64,000 bases of DNA from Ardenticatenales bacterium (GCA_020634575.1 JACKBM010000027.1:1-64000), one strand, 5' to 3'; positions 26,740 through 36,482 are shown, numbered from the stretch's first letter. A program made the numbers and translations. Notes: generated by a model from the letters alone, not told the origin.

Positions 26740-28620
26740 ATGACCACAGCAGAAACAAACGCTTATCAATACAAAGCTGAGATCAAGCAGCTTCTGGAGA
26801 TCCTGGTTCATTCCTTGTACAAAGAGCCAGAGATCTTCCTGCGTGAGATGATCTCCAACGCTTCGGATGCCCTGACCCGGCTCCATTTTGAAACGCTGAC
26901 CAACGAAAACATCCACGACGCCGGCGCGCCGCTGGAAATCCGCCTCACGGTCGAAAAGCCGGAGGAGGACGAAGAAGGTCCCAGCAAAATTATCATCAAA
27001 GACACCGGCATCGGCATGACCGAGCAGGAGTTGATCACCAACCTGGGCACCATCGCCCAATCCGGCGCCCGTGAGTTCCTGGCTGAGCTCAAAAAAGGCG
27101 AAAGTGATATCGCCGACATGATCGGCCAGTTTGGTGTTGGTTTTTATTCGGTGTTTATGGTGGCTGACGAGGTGCGCGTGGTTTCGCGCAGCTACCGGCC
27201 GGATGCAGAACCCGCCGCCTGGGTCTCCACCGGCGATGACAGCTTCCGCATCGAACCGGCTGACAAGAGCGACCGCGGTACCGAAATCCACATCACGCTC
27301 AAAGAAAGCGCCAACGAATTCGCGACCGAGTGGAAGCTGAAACAGGTCATCAAGACCCATTCTGATTACATCAGCTACCCCATCTACGTCGGCGATGAGC
27401 AGGCCAACCAGCAAACGTCATTGTGGCGCCAATCCGCCTCCGAGGTCGAGGAAGAAGCTTACAAACAGTTCTACCAGACGTTGACGATGGATTTTGAGGA
27501 GCCCCTGGCTCACATCCATTTTGCCTCCGACGCGCCCGTTCACATCCGCAGCTTGCTGTTTGTGCCACCCAAACGCGAGAAGAGCATGTTCGCCGCCCGC
27601 AAGGAACCCGGCGTCAAGCTTTACACCAACAACGTCCTCATTCAGGAATATTGCACCGATCTGTTACCCAAATGGCTGGACTTTGTCGATGGCGTTGTGG
27701 ACTCCGAAGACCTGCCGCTGAATGTCAGCCGGGAAACGGTACAGAACAACCGCCTCATGCGCCAGCTGGCCCGCATGGTCAAGGGCCGCGTCCTGCGTAC
27801 CCTGCGCGATATGGCCAAGGATGAGCCGGAAAAGTACGAACAGTTCTGGAAACAGTACAGCCGCGTCCTCAAGGAAGGTTTGGCGACTGATTTTGCCGCT
27901 AAAGAAGATATCCTGCCGCTCTACCGCGTCCATTCCTCCAAAAGCGACGGCAAACTGATCTCGCTGGAGGATTATATTGGGCGCATGCCTGAGGAGCAGG
28001 AGCACATTTACTACGTGCTCGGCGATGATTTACGCTCGGTTACCCACAGCCCGCACATGGACCCGTTTAAGGCCCGTGACATTGAGGTGCTCTACTGGGT
28101 CGATCCGCTGGATGTCTTCGTCGCCCCCATGTTGAACGAATACGAAGGCAAGCAGCTGAAGAACATTAGCGACGCCGACATCGATCTGCCCGAAGCGGCA
28201 GAGGATGCGGACGCTGAGTCAGAGAGCAAGCTTGAGGATAAGGCGTTTAACCTGCTTGTGAGTCGCGCCGTCAAGCTGTTGGGCGAGAAGGTGACTGAAG
28301 TCCGCGCCAGCAAGGTGCTCAAGGACAGCCCCATCCGCCTGGTCGCGCCTGAAGACGCGCCCAACCGAGAGATGGAACGCATACAGCGCTACATGGATCA
28401 GGCGTATGAGGTTCCGGCCCGCATTATGGAGATCAACCGTAGCCACGAGTTGATTATGAATCTGGCCCACAAGTTGGAAGCCAACGAGAATGATCCGGTT
28501 GTAGACCTGGTTATCGAGCAGCTGTACAACAGCGCCCTGATTCAGGAAGGGCTCCATCCCAACCCGGCCGAGATGTTGCCGCGGATTCAGGAGCTGATGC
28601 GCGTCGCCGTCGGCGAATAG
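26740..28620 (+). CDS. htpG: Molecular chaperone HtpG (Hsp90 family)
   Basis: 626 residues, the family's usual length. The N-terminal GHKL ATPase has LRELISNASDA-type sequence (here FLREMISNASDALTRL), KDTGIGMTEQEL and QFGVGFYSVFMVAD. The middle domain has LFVPPKREKSMF, KLYTNNVLIQE and SEDLPLNVSRETVQNN, and a dimerisation domain closes the chain. GAGAGGGG precedes the ATG by 5 bases. It stands alone in orientation, 101 bases after the SH3 gene, and converges on the PBP operon with only 12 bases between stops. Confidence 0.97.
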   Translation: MTTAETNAYQYKAEIKQLLEILVHSLYKEPEIFLREMISNASDALTRLHFETLTNENIHDAGAPLEIRLTVEKPEEDEEGPSKIIIKDTGIGMTEQELITNLGTIAQSGAREFLAELKKGESDIADMIGQFGVGFYSVFMVADEVRVVSRSYRPDAEPAAWVSTGDDSFRIEPADKSDRGTEIHITLKESANEFATEWKLKQVIKTHSDYISYPIYVGDEQANQQTSLWRQSASEVEEEAYKQFYQTLTMDFEEPLAHIHFASDAPVHIRSLLFVPPKREKSMFAARKEPGVKLYTNNVLIQEYCTDLLPKWLDFVDGVVDSEDLPLNVSRETVQNNRLMRQLARMVKGRVLRTLRDMAKDEPEKYEQFWKQYSRVLKEGLATDFAAKEDILPLYRVHSSKSDGKLISLEDYIGRMPEEQEHIYYVLGDDLRSVTHSPHMDPFKARDIEVLYWVDPLDVFVAPMLNEYEGKQLKNISDADIDLPEAAEDADAESESKLEDKAFNLLVSRAVKLLGEKVTEVRASKVLKDSPIRLVAPEDAPNREMERIQRYMDQAYEVPARIMEINRSHELIMNLAHKLEANENDPVVDLVIEQLYNSALIQEGLHPNPAEMLPRIQELMRVAVGE

Positions 28621-28632
28621 AGCATTCGCGTC

Positions 28633-29991
28633 CTAAGGGCGCCCGCCGAATAGAATTTCCCGCAAGAGCGCTCGTCCAATTTCCTGGGCGAGCGCTTCGT
28701 TTTGCACATCTTCAACCACGACGACGGCGACGAGCTGGGGCGCACCGGCCGGTGCCAGCGCCAAATACCAGCCATTCTCACTCTCCGCCGGTCCGGCCAA
28801 AGTGAGCACATGATGCTCAATGATCCCTTCTTGCCGGGGTAGCGCCGCCAAAACTTCCTGGGCCGCCAGCGCCGACACGGCGGTCAAACCGGGTTGAAAA
28901 TTCTCGGTCGCTAACTGCCAGGCGCCATTCTCATCCATGATCGAAGCAACGAGCTGAGGCCGCAACAACCGCCCTTCATTCGCCAGCGCACCAAACGCCA
29001 GCGCCATCTGCAACGGCGAAACCGTCAGCTCGCCCTGGCCCAGCAAAGAGCGCTCCATATCGGTGATCGTCAGCGGCCCGGCTGATTCCGTAGCCAGTGG
29101 TAAATCCGGCGGTGTGGTCAGCCCAAAGCCATCCAGGATCGCGACCAGCTCTTCGGGCCGCCAGCTACTCGCCAGCGTCAACAGCGGCGCCGGGCAACGG
29201 GCCTGCAAGCTCATGGTCCAGCTTTCGTCACCGGCCGGATCGCCCTCACAGGTCAAAACCTGGTCGCTCAGCTCGACCGGATCGCTCATGTGGGGCAGCG
29301 CGTTGGCCAGGTTGATAATGCGTCTCTGCTCTACCGCCGCCGCATACAGCAGCGGCTGTAACACCAGACCTGGCTGGTAAAGTCCTTGCGTGGACCGGTT
29401 CAACAGCGGTGCCTCAGCATCCACTGCCAGGTCCTCAAACGCTGCATCCAGCTCATTCGGGTCAAAACCAGGGTGGCTCACCATCACCCGTACAGCCCCA
29501 TCAGGCACCGACAGCAACAGAACAGCGCCACGCTGGTCACCCAACAACGCTTCGGCCAACAGCTGCCACTCGCTATCCAATGTCAGCCGCACATCCCGGC
29601 CCACCTGCGGCAAATGCAGCGCCTGCCGCCACAGCCGGTCCAGCTCGCTCTCATCGCTGCCCTCCAGGACGGCCGCCATACCCGACTCAATACCAGCGGC
29701 GCCATGGCGGAAACTATAATAGCCAACCGCCGGGCCAATATCGGCCAACGGGTAGCTGCGCTCAGTCCGGTCTGACGGCCCAATCGTTTCCGCCAGGATC
29801 ACATTCTGGACATCAAAAATGGTACCCCGCTGGATACGCAGGGCAGCTTCCACAACGCGCGGGTTGTCATCGCGGACCGCAAGCTCCTCACGGCGCCAGA
29901 CACCCCAGTAGAGCGATGTCACCGCCACCAGAAAAAAGAGCACCCAGAGTGCGCCGGCCAATTGGCGCAGCTGCTTGCCTTGCGGGTTCAC
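28633..29991 (-). CDS. Penicillin-binding-protein-like transpeptidase homologue lacking all catalytic motifs
   Basis: 452 residues from a GTG whose GTGA overlaps the stop of the SEDS gene; longer upstream frames are shadows of that gene. One membrane span (11-32) is followed by a dimerisation-type region and a transpeptidase fold. The class-B PBP framework is clear: NRSTQGLYQPG, then GQGELTVSPLQMALAFGALA, then GWYLALAPAG. Yet the active-site SxxK is L-V-L-Q (209-212), SxN is R-C-P (about 265-267) and KTG is L-A-G (398-400). It should not form an acyl-enzyme. A scaffold or regulator role with its SEDS partner is inferred. Confidence 0.85.
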   Translation of the reverse strand: MNPQGKQLRQLAGALWVLFFLVAVTSLYWGVWRREELAVRDDNPRVVEAALRIQRGTIFDVQNVILAETIGPSDRTERSYPLADIGPAVGYYSFRHGAAGIESGMAAVLEGSDESELDRLWRQALHLPQVGRDVRLTLDSEWQLLAEALLGDQRGAVLLLSVPDGAVRVMVSHPGFDPNELDAAFEDLAVDAEAPLLNRSTQGLYQPGLVLQPLLYAAAVEQRRIINLANALPHMSDPVELSDQVLTCEGDPAGDESWTMSLQARCPAPLLTLASSWRPEELVAILDGFGLTTPPDLPLATESAGPLTITDMERSLLGQGELTVSPLQMALAFGALANEGRLLRPQLVASIMDENGAWQLATENFQPGLTAVSALAAQEVLAALPRQEGIIEHHVLTLAGPAESENGWYLALAPAGAPQLVAVVVVEDVQNEALAQEIGRALLREILFGGRP

Positions 29992-31313
29992 GAGTTGCTC
30001 CAGGGACCGGCCGATCCCTGCCCCTGATCGGTCGAAATATGCAGTACCAGCCCCGCCATCACGCCAGTCATCATCAGCGAGCTGCCCCCGTAGCTCACAA
30101 AGGGCAACGTGACCCCCGTCAGCGGCAACAGCTTGGTCACGCCGGCTGTGATCAACAACGTCTGCGCGCTCAGCAAGACGACAATGCCCGTCACCAGATA
30201 CATACGGAATGGCCGGCGCGATTGAATGGCTATGCGCAGGCCCCGGTGGGCCAGGATGGCGAAACAGAGCAGGACGACCAGAGCCCCGATCATCCCCCAT
30301 TCCTCGGCGATAGCGGCGAAGGCAAAATCAGAATGGACTACGGGGATGTAATCGGGAAAGCCCTGTCCCACGCCGCTGCCGCTGATGCCCCCGGCACCCA
30401 GCGCATAAAGCGACTGCACGATCTGGAAAGATGCGCCGCTCGCCGCCGGCCAGGGGTTCAGCCAGCTATCCACACGCAGCGCGACCACGGAAAAGGCCAG
30501 GTAGCCAATAACACTGGCCAGCAGCAGCAAACCAAAACCTCCGACCAGAAAGCGCCAATCGCCAGAAGCGACATATAACAAAGCCAGGAAAACAAAAAAG
30601 AAAAGCGTGGCCGCGCCCAGGTCCTGTTGCCAGATCAGCAAGACGATACAAAAACCCCACATCAGGAAAATTGGCGCCAGATAAGGGATCACAGCGATAG
30701 CGCCTCGCTCCGGCCGGAACAACATCCCCCGCTCTTCAAAATAGCTCGCCAGGAAAATCAGCAACAGGAGCTTCAAGAGCTCGGATGGCTGGAAATAGAC
30801 GCTGATCTGCGGCAGCAGCGGCAGCCAGAGTTCCGCGCCAAAGCGGGTTGGGTTGACCCCCAGCCACAGCGTCGCCGCCAGCAGGATCAGCCCCAAAAAC
30901 AACCAGGTGTATCGGTAACGCCGCAGCAAGCGGAGATTGCGGGGCAAAATTGCCAGCGCCAGCATGATGGCAAAGCTCAGGGCCAGCCAGAGCAGCTGCC
31001 GCCAGAGAAAATTGACGGCCAGGCGGGCGATAAGCACCAGCCCCCAGCCGGTCAACAACCCGATGATGGGCAGCCAATAGGGGTCGTGATAGTGGAGAAA
31101 ACGGTTGAGGAGATAATGGGCGGCGAAGATGAGGAGGGTCCAACCGGCCGGTGCCCACAAAATGGACCAACCAATCGTCCCATCTGTCGCCAGCACCAGC
31201 GCCAGCGCATTGAGCCAGACAAAAAGGAGCGCCGGTACCAGGAGCTGGCGCTCACGCCGGCCCGCCTCATACCCCTGCTCGACAGACTCCCCCGGGAGCC
31301 GCTCCAGACTCAT
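29988..31313 (-). CDS. SEDS-family (FtsW/RodA/SpoVE) protein, catalytic Asp apparently replaced
   Basis: 441 residues with about ten membrane spans. Family landmarks are QPSELLKLLLLIFLA (175-189), WQQDLGAATLFF, QSLYALGAGGISGSGVGQG and VVHSDFAFAAIAEEWG. SEDS proteins polymerise peptidoglycan from lipid II. Their essential Asp lies in the NPWEDPFGSGYQ-type loop (FtsW Asp297, from memory). Here that loop reads NPWPAASGASFQ (286-297), so Ala290 replaces the Asp, without any gap needed. The extended N-terminus (about 20 residues) is charged. Translationally coupled to the PBP-like gene; mtnP ends 4 bases before its ATG. Confidence 0.88.
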   Translation of the reverse strand: MSLERLPGESVEQGYEAGRRERQLLVPALLFVWLNALALVLATDGTIGWSILWAPAGWTLLIFAAHYLLNRFLHYHDPYWLPIIGLLTGWGLVLIARLAVNFLWRQLLWLALSFAIMLALAILPRNLRLLRRYRYTWLFLGLILLAATLWLGVNPTRFGAELWLPLLPQISVYFQPSELLKLLLLIFLASYFEERGMLFRPERGAIAVIPYLAPIFLMWGFCIVLLIWQQDLGAATLFFFVFLALLYVASGDWRFLVGGFGLLLLASVIGYLAFSVVALRVDSWLNPWPAASGASFQIVQSLYALGAGGISGSGVGQGFPDYIPVVHSDFAFAAIAEEWGMIGALVVLLCFAILAHRGLRIAIQSRRPFRMYLVTGIVVLLSAQTLLITAGVTKLLPLTGVTLPFVSYGGSSLMMTGVMAGLVLHISTDQGQGSAGPWSNS

Positions 31314-31316
31314 AAA

Positions 31317-32186
31317 CTATTGGAGATATTTCTGCACCAGCAGCGCCACCTGTTGGCGCTTCTCCAGCTGGATACGAGCCCGGTCGGTGATAAGCGCGTC
31401 ACGCAGGCCAGAGTGCGCCGGGAACTCACCCGCCCACGACGCCATCGTCGCCGCCATATGGCTGATGGCCGCCTGCGCGACGGCCGTGTTGGCCAGCAGC
31501 GTGCGCACAACCATTTCAACCGTTACCGGCGCCTCGCTTTCGTGCCAGACATCGTAATCGGTGACGTGCGCCATGCAGGCATAAGCGATCTCCGCCTCGG
31601 CCGCCAGGTACGCTTCCGGGCTGGTGGTCATGCCAATCAGGCTCATCCCCCATTGGCGAAAAGTATGGGATTCTCCCTTGGTGCTGAAACGCGGCCCTTC
31701 GATGGTGATAAAGGTACCCCCTTCGTGGACCGTCCCACCGGCAGTAGCCACAGCCTCTGCCACGACACGACTCAGTTCCGGCGAAAACGGGTCCGCCACC
31801 GAGATATGGGCTACTAGCCCCTCACCAAAAAAGGAGCGGGCCCGGCCGCCCTTGGTGAAATCAAAAAGCTGGTCCGGCACGACGATGTGGCCTGGCGCAT
31901 AATCCTCACGCAACGAACCACAGGCGCTCACCGCCACCAGGTAGCGTACGCCCAGGCTCTTCATGGCATAAATATTAGCCCGGTACGGCACCTCCGATGG
32001 TGTCAGGACATGCCCGCGTCCATGCCGCGGCAGAAAAGCCACCCGGCGCCCATGCAGGGTGCCAATCGTAACAGTGTCAGACGGCGCCCCAAAAGGCGTT
32101 TCTACCTGACGTTCTTCCACATCGGACAGACCGGTCATGTTATAAAGACCAGAGCCACCGATAATTCCCAGCTCGATTTCTGACAT
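31317..32186 (-). CDS. mtnP: S-methyl-5'-thioadenosine phosphorylase
   Basis: 289 residues of the PNP/MTAP superfamily. The enzyme splits methylthioadenosine with phosphate to adenine and methylthioribose-1-phosphate in methionine salvage. Visible motifs: LGIIGGSGLYNM near the start, FLPRHGRGHVLTPSEVPYRA, VAVSACGSLREDYAPG and FITIEGPRFSTKGESHTFR. This length fits the MTAP subgroup. It lies between the bactofilin-like gene (2-base gap) and the SEDS gene in one operon, with no obvious functional tie to them. Confidence 0.95.
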   Translation of the reverse strand: MSEIELGIIGGSGLYNMTGLSDVEERQVETPFGAPSDTVTIGTLHGRRVAFLPRHGRGHVLTPSEVPYRANIYAMKSLGVRYLVAVSACGSLREDYAPGHIVVPDQLFDFTKGGRARSFFGEGLVAHISVADPFSPELSRVVAEAVATAGGTVHEGGTFITIEGPRFSTKGESHTFRQWGMSLIGMTTSPEAYLAAEAEIAYACMAHVTDYDVWHESEAPVTVEMVVRTLLANTAVAQAAISHMAATMASWAGEFPAHSGLRDALITDRARIQLEKRQQVALLVQKYLQ

Positions 32187-32188
32187 AA

Positions 32189-34084
32189 CTATTCCTGACG
32201 TCGGCGCCGCTCCATCCAGGCGGCTATTTCCTTCAACTGCTGTCGGTTTTTACTCAGTTCCGCATTCAACTGTTTGATCCGCTCGCCGGCGGCCTGCTTG
32301 ACTCGCCCGAGCTCACCATTCACTTTCTCGTGCGCCTGGCGCAGCTCTTCGTAGGCCATTTCTCGCTCGACCAGATTGGTGTGCAGATTAGCCAACTTCT
32401 GCCCCTGCGCCGCCAGATCTGCCGCGTAACGGCTGATCTCTTCTTCTTTGGCCTCCAGCAAGGAGCGGTTCAGCTTGAGTTCTTCCTCGCGCTCCCGCTG
32501 TCGCGCGACAATCTCACGATCAGCCGTCCGCTTTTCACGGAGTGATTGCACCTCCGCCTCTGCTACACTGAGCCGCTGTAAGGAGCGGCCCACGTTCTCT
32601 TTCCAGCTCTCAGCCGCTTCCCGGATCTTGTCCCGCTCCGCTTCCAGCGCAGCGATACGCTCCTCGCGCTGCCGGACAATCTTCTGAATTTCTTCCAGCT
32701 CACTGCTGGTGTTCTGCCGCGTCGCTTCAGCCCACAAAAGACGCTCATGGAAATGCTGTGCCTTGTCCTGGGCCTCCAGCAATTCTGCTTCCAGCGCTTT
32801 TATCTGGGCCGAGCTCTCACTCAAAGCTGCCCGCAGAGTCACCAACTCCTGGGGCTGCTGCCGCATGGTCAGGCGCAGTTGCTCCAGCTCATCCACCACC
32901 TGCTCATGCACAGAGCGCAATGTTAGTAATTCGGCCTCGGCATGTTGGAGCCGGTTCAACTCACTCTGCGCGCTTTCCAGTCCGGCCGTCGCTGTATCTA
33001 GCTCCGCCTGCAACTGGTCGCGCTGTGCCTGTGTTTCCGTCAGCGTGGGCAAATATTGCGACAGCTCCATCTGTAATTTGCTGTGATCCGCCTCCAGCAA
33101 CTCGATCTGACTGTTGGACTCTTCCGCCAGCTCCTGCCAGCGAATCAAAGCCTCATCCAGCTCTGACACGCGTTGCAGGCTGCCTTGCAAAGCCGTTTCC
33201 AGATTGGCCGTCCGCTCTGCCATGTTGCCGCTCTTTTCCATTTCGGCAGCGAGTTGCAAATTTAGCTCGCTCACCCCTTGGTTAGCTTCGCGCAGCAACG
33301 TCGTCTTCTCCGACAGCTCTTTCTCCAGACGCTCTACGTCAGCCTGACGCGCCTCCAAATCAACCAGTTGCTGCTTTAGCTGCTGCGCCTGGGCAGCCAG
33401 GGCCTCTTCCTGCTCTTCCAGGATGCTGTTGGCATCGTCCAGCTGCGTGCGGCTGGTCATGAGCTCGGCGCGGACAACCAGCAGCTCTTCCCGCAAGGCC
33501 ACTGCCGTGGTCATTTCATCACCGGCCGCTTCCGCCAGACGCTCTTCAAAGGTCAGTTCCAGCTCGCGACGCGCAATCGCCGCGGCGGCGGCCTCTGCCT
33601 GCAGACGGCGCATAATGCCCAATCGGCCACTTTGCGTCTGCTCCAGGTCGCTCTCGGCAAACACGGCCGGCAACGCCACAGATTCCATAAACTCAGGGAT
33701 TTGTTCCTGGCTTTCGGCCGTCACTTCCTTGAGAGAGGCCGAGCCACTGTTCAACAGCTGATAGCCTTCCTCGCCAATGGTACTGAACCAGCCATGCAGC
33801 TTACCCCCCGGTTCGATGGCCAGAGTCGTGGCATACACATCGCCCCAGACCTGACCGCTCGCCTTGATTTCTGTGGTTTGCGCGGCGATGAGCCCCTTAA
33901 GCAGACCCGCCACGATCACTTCCGGCGCGTAAATGTTGCCGGCCACAGCGCCGGAATCCGCCACCAGAACATGTTGGTCGGTGCGAATATCACCCACATG
34001 ATAGCCGGTGATTTCCAGCCCCCGCCGGCGGCGAAACAGCCCCGAGATCCGGCTCTCTTTTTTCTTTTTACCTGTACCAGTCAT
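32189..34084 (-). CDS. Bactofilin domain fused to a very long coiled coil
   Basis: 631 residues. A basic leader (1-21) is followed by a bactofilin-like beta-helix (about 30-105: DIRTDQHVLVADSGAVAGNI, then IKASGQVWGDVYATTLAIEP). Bactofilins self-assemble into filaments that place envelope enzymes. The remaining about 500 residues are almost pure heptad coiled coil rich in Glu, Gln, Leu and Arg, with a basic end. Ordinary bactofilins are 100-250 residues, so the tail is exceptional. AGGGGA precedes the ATG. It is first in an operon with mtnP and the SEDS/PBP-like pair, which suggests a role in cell shape or wall placement. Confidence 0.8.
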   Translation of the reverse strand: MTGTGKKKKESRISGLFRRRRGLEITGYHVGDIRTDQHVLVADSGAVAGNIYAPEVIVAGLLKGLIAAQTTEIKASGQVWGDVYATTLAIEPGGKLHGWFSTIGEEGYQLLNSGSASLKEVTAESQEQIPEFMESVALPAVFAESDLEQTQSGRLGIMRRLQAEAAAAAIARRELELTFEERLAEAAGDEMTTAVALREELLVVRAELMTSRTQLDDANSILEEQEEALAAQAQQLKQQLVDLEARQADVERLEKELSEKTTLLREANQGVSELNLQLAAEMEKSGNMAERTANLETALQGSLQRVSELDEALIRWQELAEESNSQIELLEADHSKLQMELSQYLPTLTETQAQRDQLQAELDTATAGLESAQSELNRLQHAEAELLTLRSVHEQVVDELEQLRLTMRQQPQELVTLRAALSESSAQIKALEAELLEAQDKAQHFHERLLWAEATRQNTSSELEEIQKIVRQREERIAALEAERDKIREAAESWKENVGRSLQRLSVAEAEVQSLREKRTADREIVARQREREEELKLNRSLLEAKEEEISRYAADLAAQGQKLANLHTNLVEREMAYEELRQAHEKVNGELGRVKQAAGERIKQLNAELSKNRQQLKEIAAWMERRRRQE

Positions 34085-34239
34085 AATTCCCCTGATCCGT
34101 CAGATGCCAGCCACAACGCCCTTTACGGGTGGGACAGCAACCAGCCCCATCATTATGCCCCAACCAGCCACAAATTGCAGATGAAAGCCGTGAAAAATTG
34201 GCTTTTCACACTGGTTTCTTTGCCACCAGTGCGACCACT

Positions 34240-35244
34240 CTATTGGGAATTGCGCGAAGAGGGTGTCAGGCTGTCCGGGGCGGCACCGGCCGGTCGCCCC
34301 AATGTCAGGGCCAGCAATATCGCCACTCCGCCCCAAAACAGATTAATGACGGTGACATAAATCCGCTGAGCCACCGCAAAATACTCGGCGCCGCTGACCA
34401 CCGCCAGGCTCAATAGCCCCAGCCAGCTCAAGTCAAAAACGCCCAGGCCGCCGGGCGCCAGGGCGATAATCAGGCTGAGCTGGGCCATCGGATAGAGGGC
34501 CAGGAACAGCGTCGCCGTCGTGACCAGCCCCAGCGCCAGGGCGATGAAATAAAAGCGCAGCGCCAAAAACCCATTCAACAGCACTGTCAGCAACAGCAAC
34601 CGCCGGCCCGCCGCCGCCGGCGGCCAGACAATCAGCAAGCGCGCCAACAGCATGTGCATCCGGCTACCCAGCCAGGGCAAGCGCTCCAGATAGGCCAGCC
34701 GGGGCAGCCAGACTGCTTCAGCCGGTCGCCACGAAAGCAGCGGCAGCAGCAACAACAAAATCACCCCATAACCAGCGTAAAGCCCAAAAACATTGAGTAT
34801 GCCCGTCGCAAAAAGAAAACCTGGCGCCATCAACGGCGCCATCACCAGGATGTCAAAGATGTTGTCCAGCAAAACGGCCGGGACACTTTCCCGCAAATCG
34901 GTTTGATACGCTTTTAAGGCCGCGGCTTTGCCGCCAAATGTGCTGAGCAATCTAGGCACCACCATGCCCATCAGTTGAGCCGTCAACGTCACATGGTAGG
35001 TCGCCCGCCAGGGCCAGCGGCGTCGCGCTGCCACGTCGTCCAGACCGGTCACCGCAGCCAGAGCGACCTGCAAACGCCAACCCGAAATCATTTGGGCCAG
35101 GCCGGTGGCCAGCAGCGCCAGCAACAGATAACGCCAGTCGCCCGCCAGGACCGCGGCCACCCCATCCGGGCCACTCTGCCACAAAATGTAGATAAAAATG
35201 GCGATGCCGAGCAAAATCAGAACAACCTGGACCCAGCGTTTCAT
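34240..35244 (-). CDS. Flippase-like integral membrane protein (LPG-synthase TM family)
   Basis: 334 residues with about eight spans. Recognisable family parts are QMISGWRLQVALAA, PRLLSTFGGKAAALKAYQ and LALAPGGLGVFDLSWLG. It is the same broad family as the gene at 20184 but clearly diverged. Its start overlaps the stop of the GT87 gene by 4 bases, so it is the last member of a GT2-GT87-flippase operon. Probable role: moving or modifying a lipid-linked sugar. The 155 bases downstream (34085-34239) hold no gene that I can see. Confidence 0.8.
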   Translation of the reverse strand: MKRWVQVVLILLGIAIFIYILWQSGPDGVAAVLAGDWRYLLLALLATGLAQMISGWRLQVALAAVTGLDDVAARRRWPWRATYHVTLTAQLMGMVVPRLLSTFGGKAAALKAYQTDLRESVPAVLLDNIFDILVMAPLMAPGFLFATGILNVFGLYAGYGVILLLLLPLLSWRPAEAVWLPRLAYLERLPWLGSRMHMLLARLLIVWPPAAAGRRLLLLTVLLNGFLALRFYFIALALGLVTTATLFLALYPMAQLSLIIALAPGGLGVFDLSWLGLLSLAVVSGAEYFAVAQRIYVTVINLFWGGVAILLALTLGRPAGAAPDSLTPSSRNSQ

Positions 35245-36482
35245 CGAGCTACCGTCCGTTGCCAGAACACCAGGCCAGCCGCCGCCAGCAGCGGCAGCGG
35301 CAGGAACATCAGCTCGCTTTCAGCCGCACCGCGCAACGTAACCCGGAATAACAGCCAGAGGCCAACGGCCAGGCCGAAACTCGCAAGCCAGAACAGGTAA
35401 CCTTTGCCCGCCCGAACCAGCGCCCCGCCCCACATCATAAAAGGGATGAGCAACAGCGTCTGGTTGGTTGTCCCGGTCTGAAACGGCACCAGGGCCGTCA
35501 CCACAATCGCCCAGAAAATACCTTGCCAGAAAAGTTGCTCTGGCTCAGTGGCTGCTGGCGGTTCGCGCCGCAGCAGGGCCAGAGCGGGCTGGCGAATCTG
35601 GTAGAGGAAGAGCAGCAGGAGCAGCAGGCTGGCGAGGGTGACGGTGGGGGATTGGAGACCGGCCGGTAACCAACCCAGCAAAATTTGTAGCAAATTGCGC
35701 CCGCCCGCCCGGTCGGCATATTCGCCCAGGCCACGCACAAAATCCAGCGGCCAGCTGGGCAGCAATAGCAGGCTCAGCAACAATTGAACCACGCCGCCCC
35801 CAAGCAGCCCGGCCAGCGTTCGCCATTCGCGCCGGTAGAGAAACCACAGGCCCAGCCAGGGCAATAGCAGCACCAGCAGTTGCGGCTTGAGTATTGCCAG
35901 TGACAGCGTTATGCCAGCCGCCAGTTGATACCCCTGCCGCCGCAGCCACAGGCCCAGAACGAGGAAAAAGAGTACATGGACTGTAAATTGGCCGAGGAAA
36001 ATGGTGCGCGTGATCGGGTAAAAAACCAGCGTCAACAGCAGAACTGCGAGCACCGTGCCCGGCGTCAGGCGCCATCGAGCCAGTGACAGCAGCATAAGCT
36101 GCGCCGCACAGGCCAGCCAGATGATAATGACGATCCAGAGCGCCTGGGCCCAGGCATAGCTCAGCCAGGCCAATGGGAAGAAGCTGAAAATGACAGGCAG
36201 GGGAAAGGCGAAGTTAAAACTGTTGGTCCGCTGGTTCAAAGGGTCGAGGACGGCTTCGATCTCGCGCGTCACCGACTGATCATACGGGTTACGCCCTTCC
36301 AGCAAGAGTTGCTGCGCCCCATACCAGCGCGGGTAAAAATCATTGCCGCCCGGCAACTGAGTCGTGAAATAGGTATAGGTCACCCAGACCTGAGCCGCAA
36401 AAAGCAACAACCCCAGCAACACCAGGGCCACAACCAGCCAGCGCCGGTTGGCCGCCGCAGGAAGCTCAGCCGCTGAACTCAT
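35241..36482 (-). CDS. GT87 (DUF2029) polyprenol-sugar-dependent membrane glycosyltransferase
   Basis: 413 residues with 9-11 spans. The N-terminal pattern GGNDFYPRWYGAQQLLLEG followed by NPYDQSV is the DUF2029 hallmark, with the acidic residue in the first outside loop that GT-C enzymes use. Such enzymes transfer mannose or arabinose from a polyprenyl carrier on the outer membrane face in actinobacteria. It overlaps both neighbours by 4 bases (GT2 upstream, flippase-like downstream). The upstream GT2 could make the lipid-linked donor it uses. Confidence 0.85.
   Translation of the reverse strand: MSSAAELPAAANRRWLVVALVLLGLLLFAAQVWVTYTYFTTQLPGGNDFYPRWYGAQQLLLEGRNPYDQSVTREIEAVLDPLNQRTNSFNFAFPLPVIFSFFPLAWLSYAWAQALWIVIIIWLACAAQLMLLSLARWRLTPGTVLAVLLLTLVFYPITRTIFLGQFTVHVLFFLVLGLWLRRQGYQLAAGITLSLAILKPQLLVLLLPWLGLWFLYRREWRTLAGLLGGGVVQLLLSLLLLPSWPLDFVRGLGEYADRAGGRNLLQILLGWLPAGLQSPTVTLASLLLLLLFLYQIRQPALALLRREPPAATEPEQLFWQGIFWAIVVTALVPFQTGTTNQTLLLIPFMMWGGALVRAGKGYLFWLASFGLAVGLWLLFRVTLRGAAESELMFLPLPLLAAAGLVFWQRTVAR

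Noticed and set aside
28633..30300. Longer PBP start with about 100 extra residues
   Set aside because: The extra part lies in the SEDS gene in another frame and has no homology; the GTGA overlap gives a normal membrane-anchored start.
30627..31817. 396-codon plus-strand frame over the SEDS and mtnP genes
   Set aside because: It runs across the ends of two real minus-strand genes and is rich in Gln/Arg/Pro without any motif.
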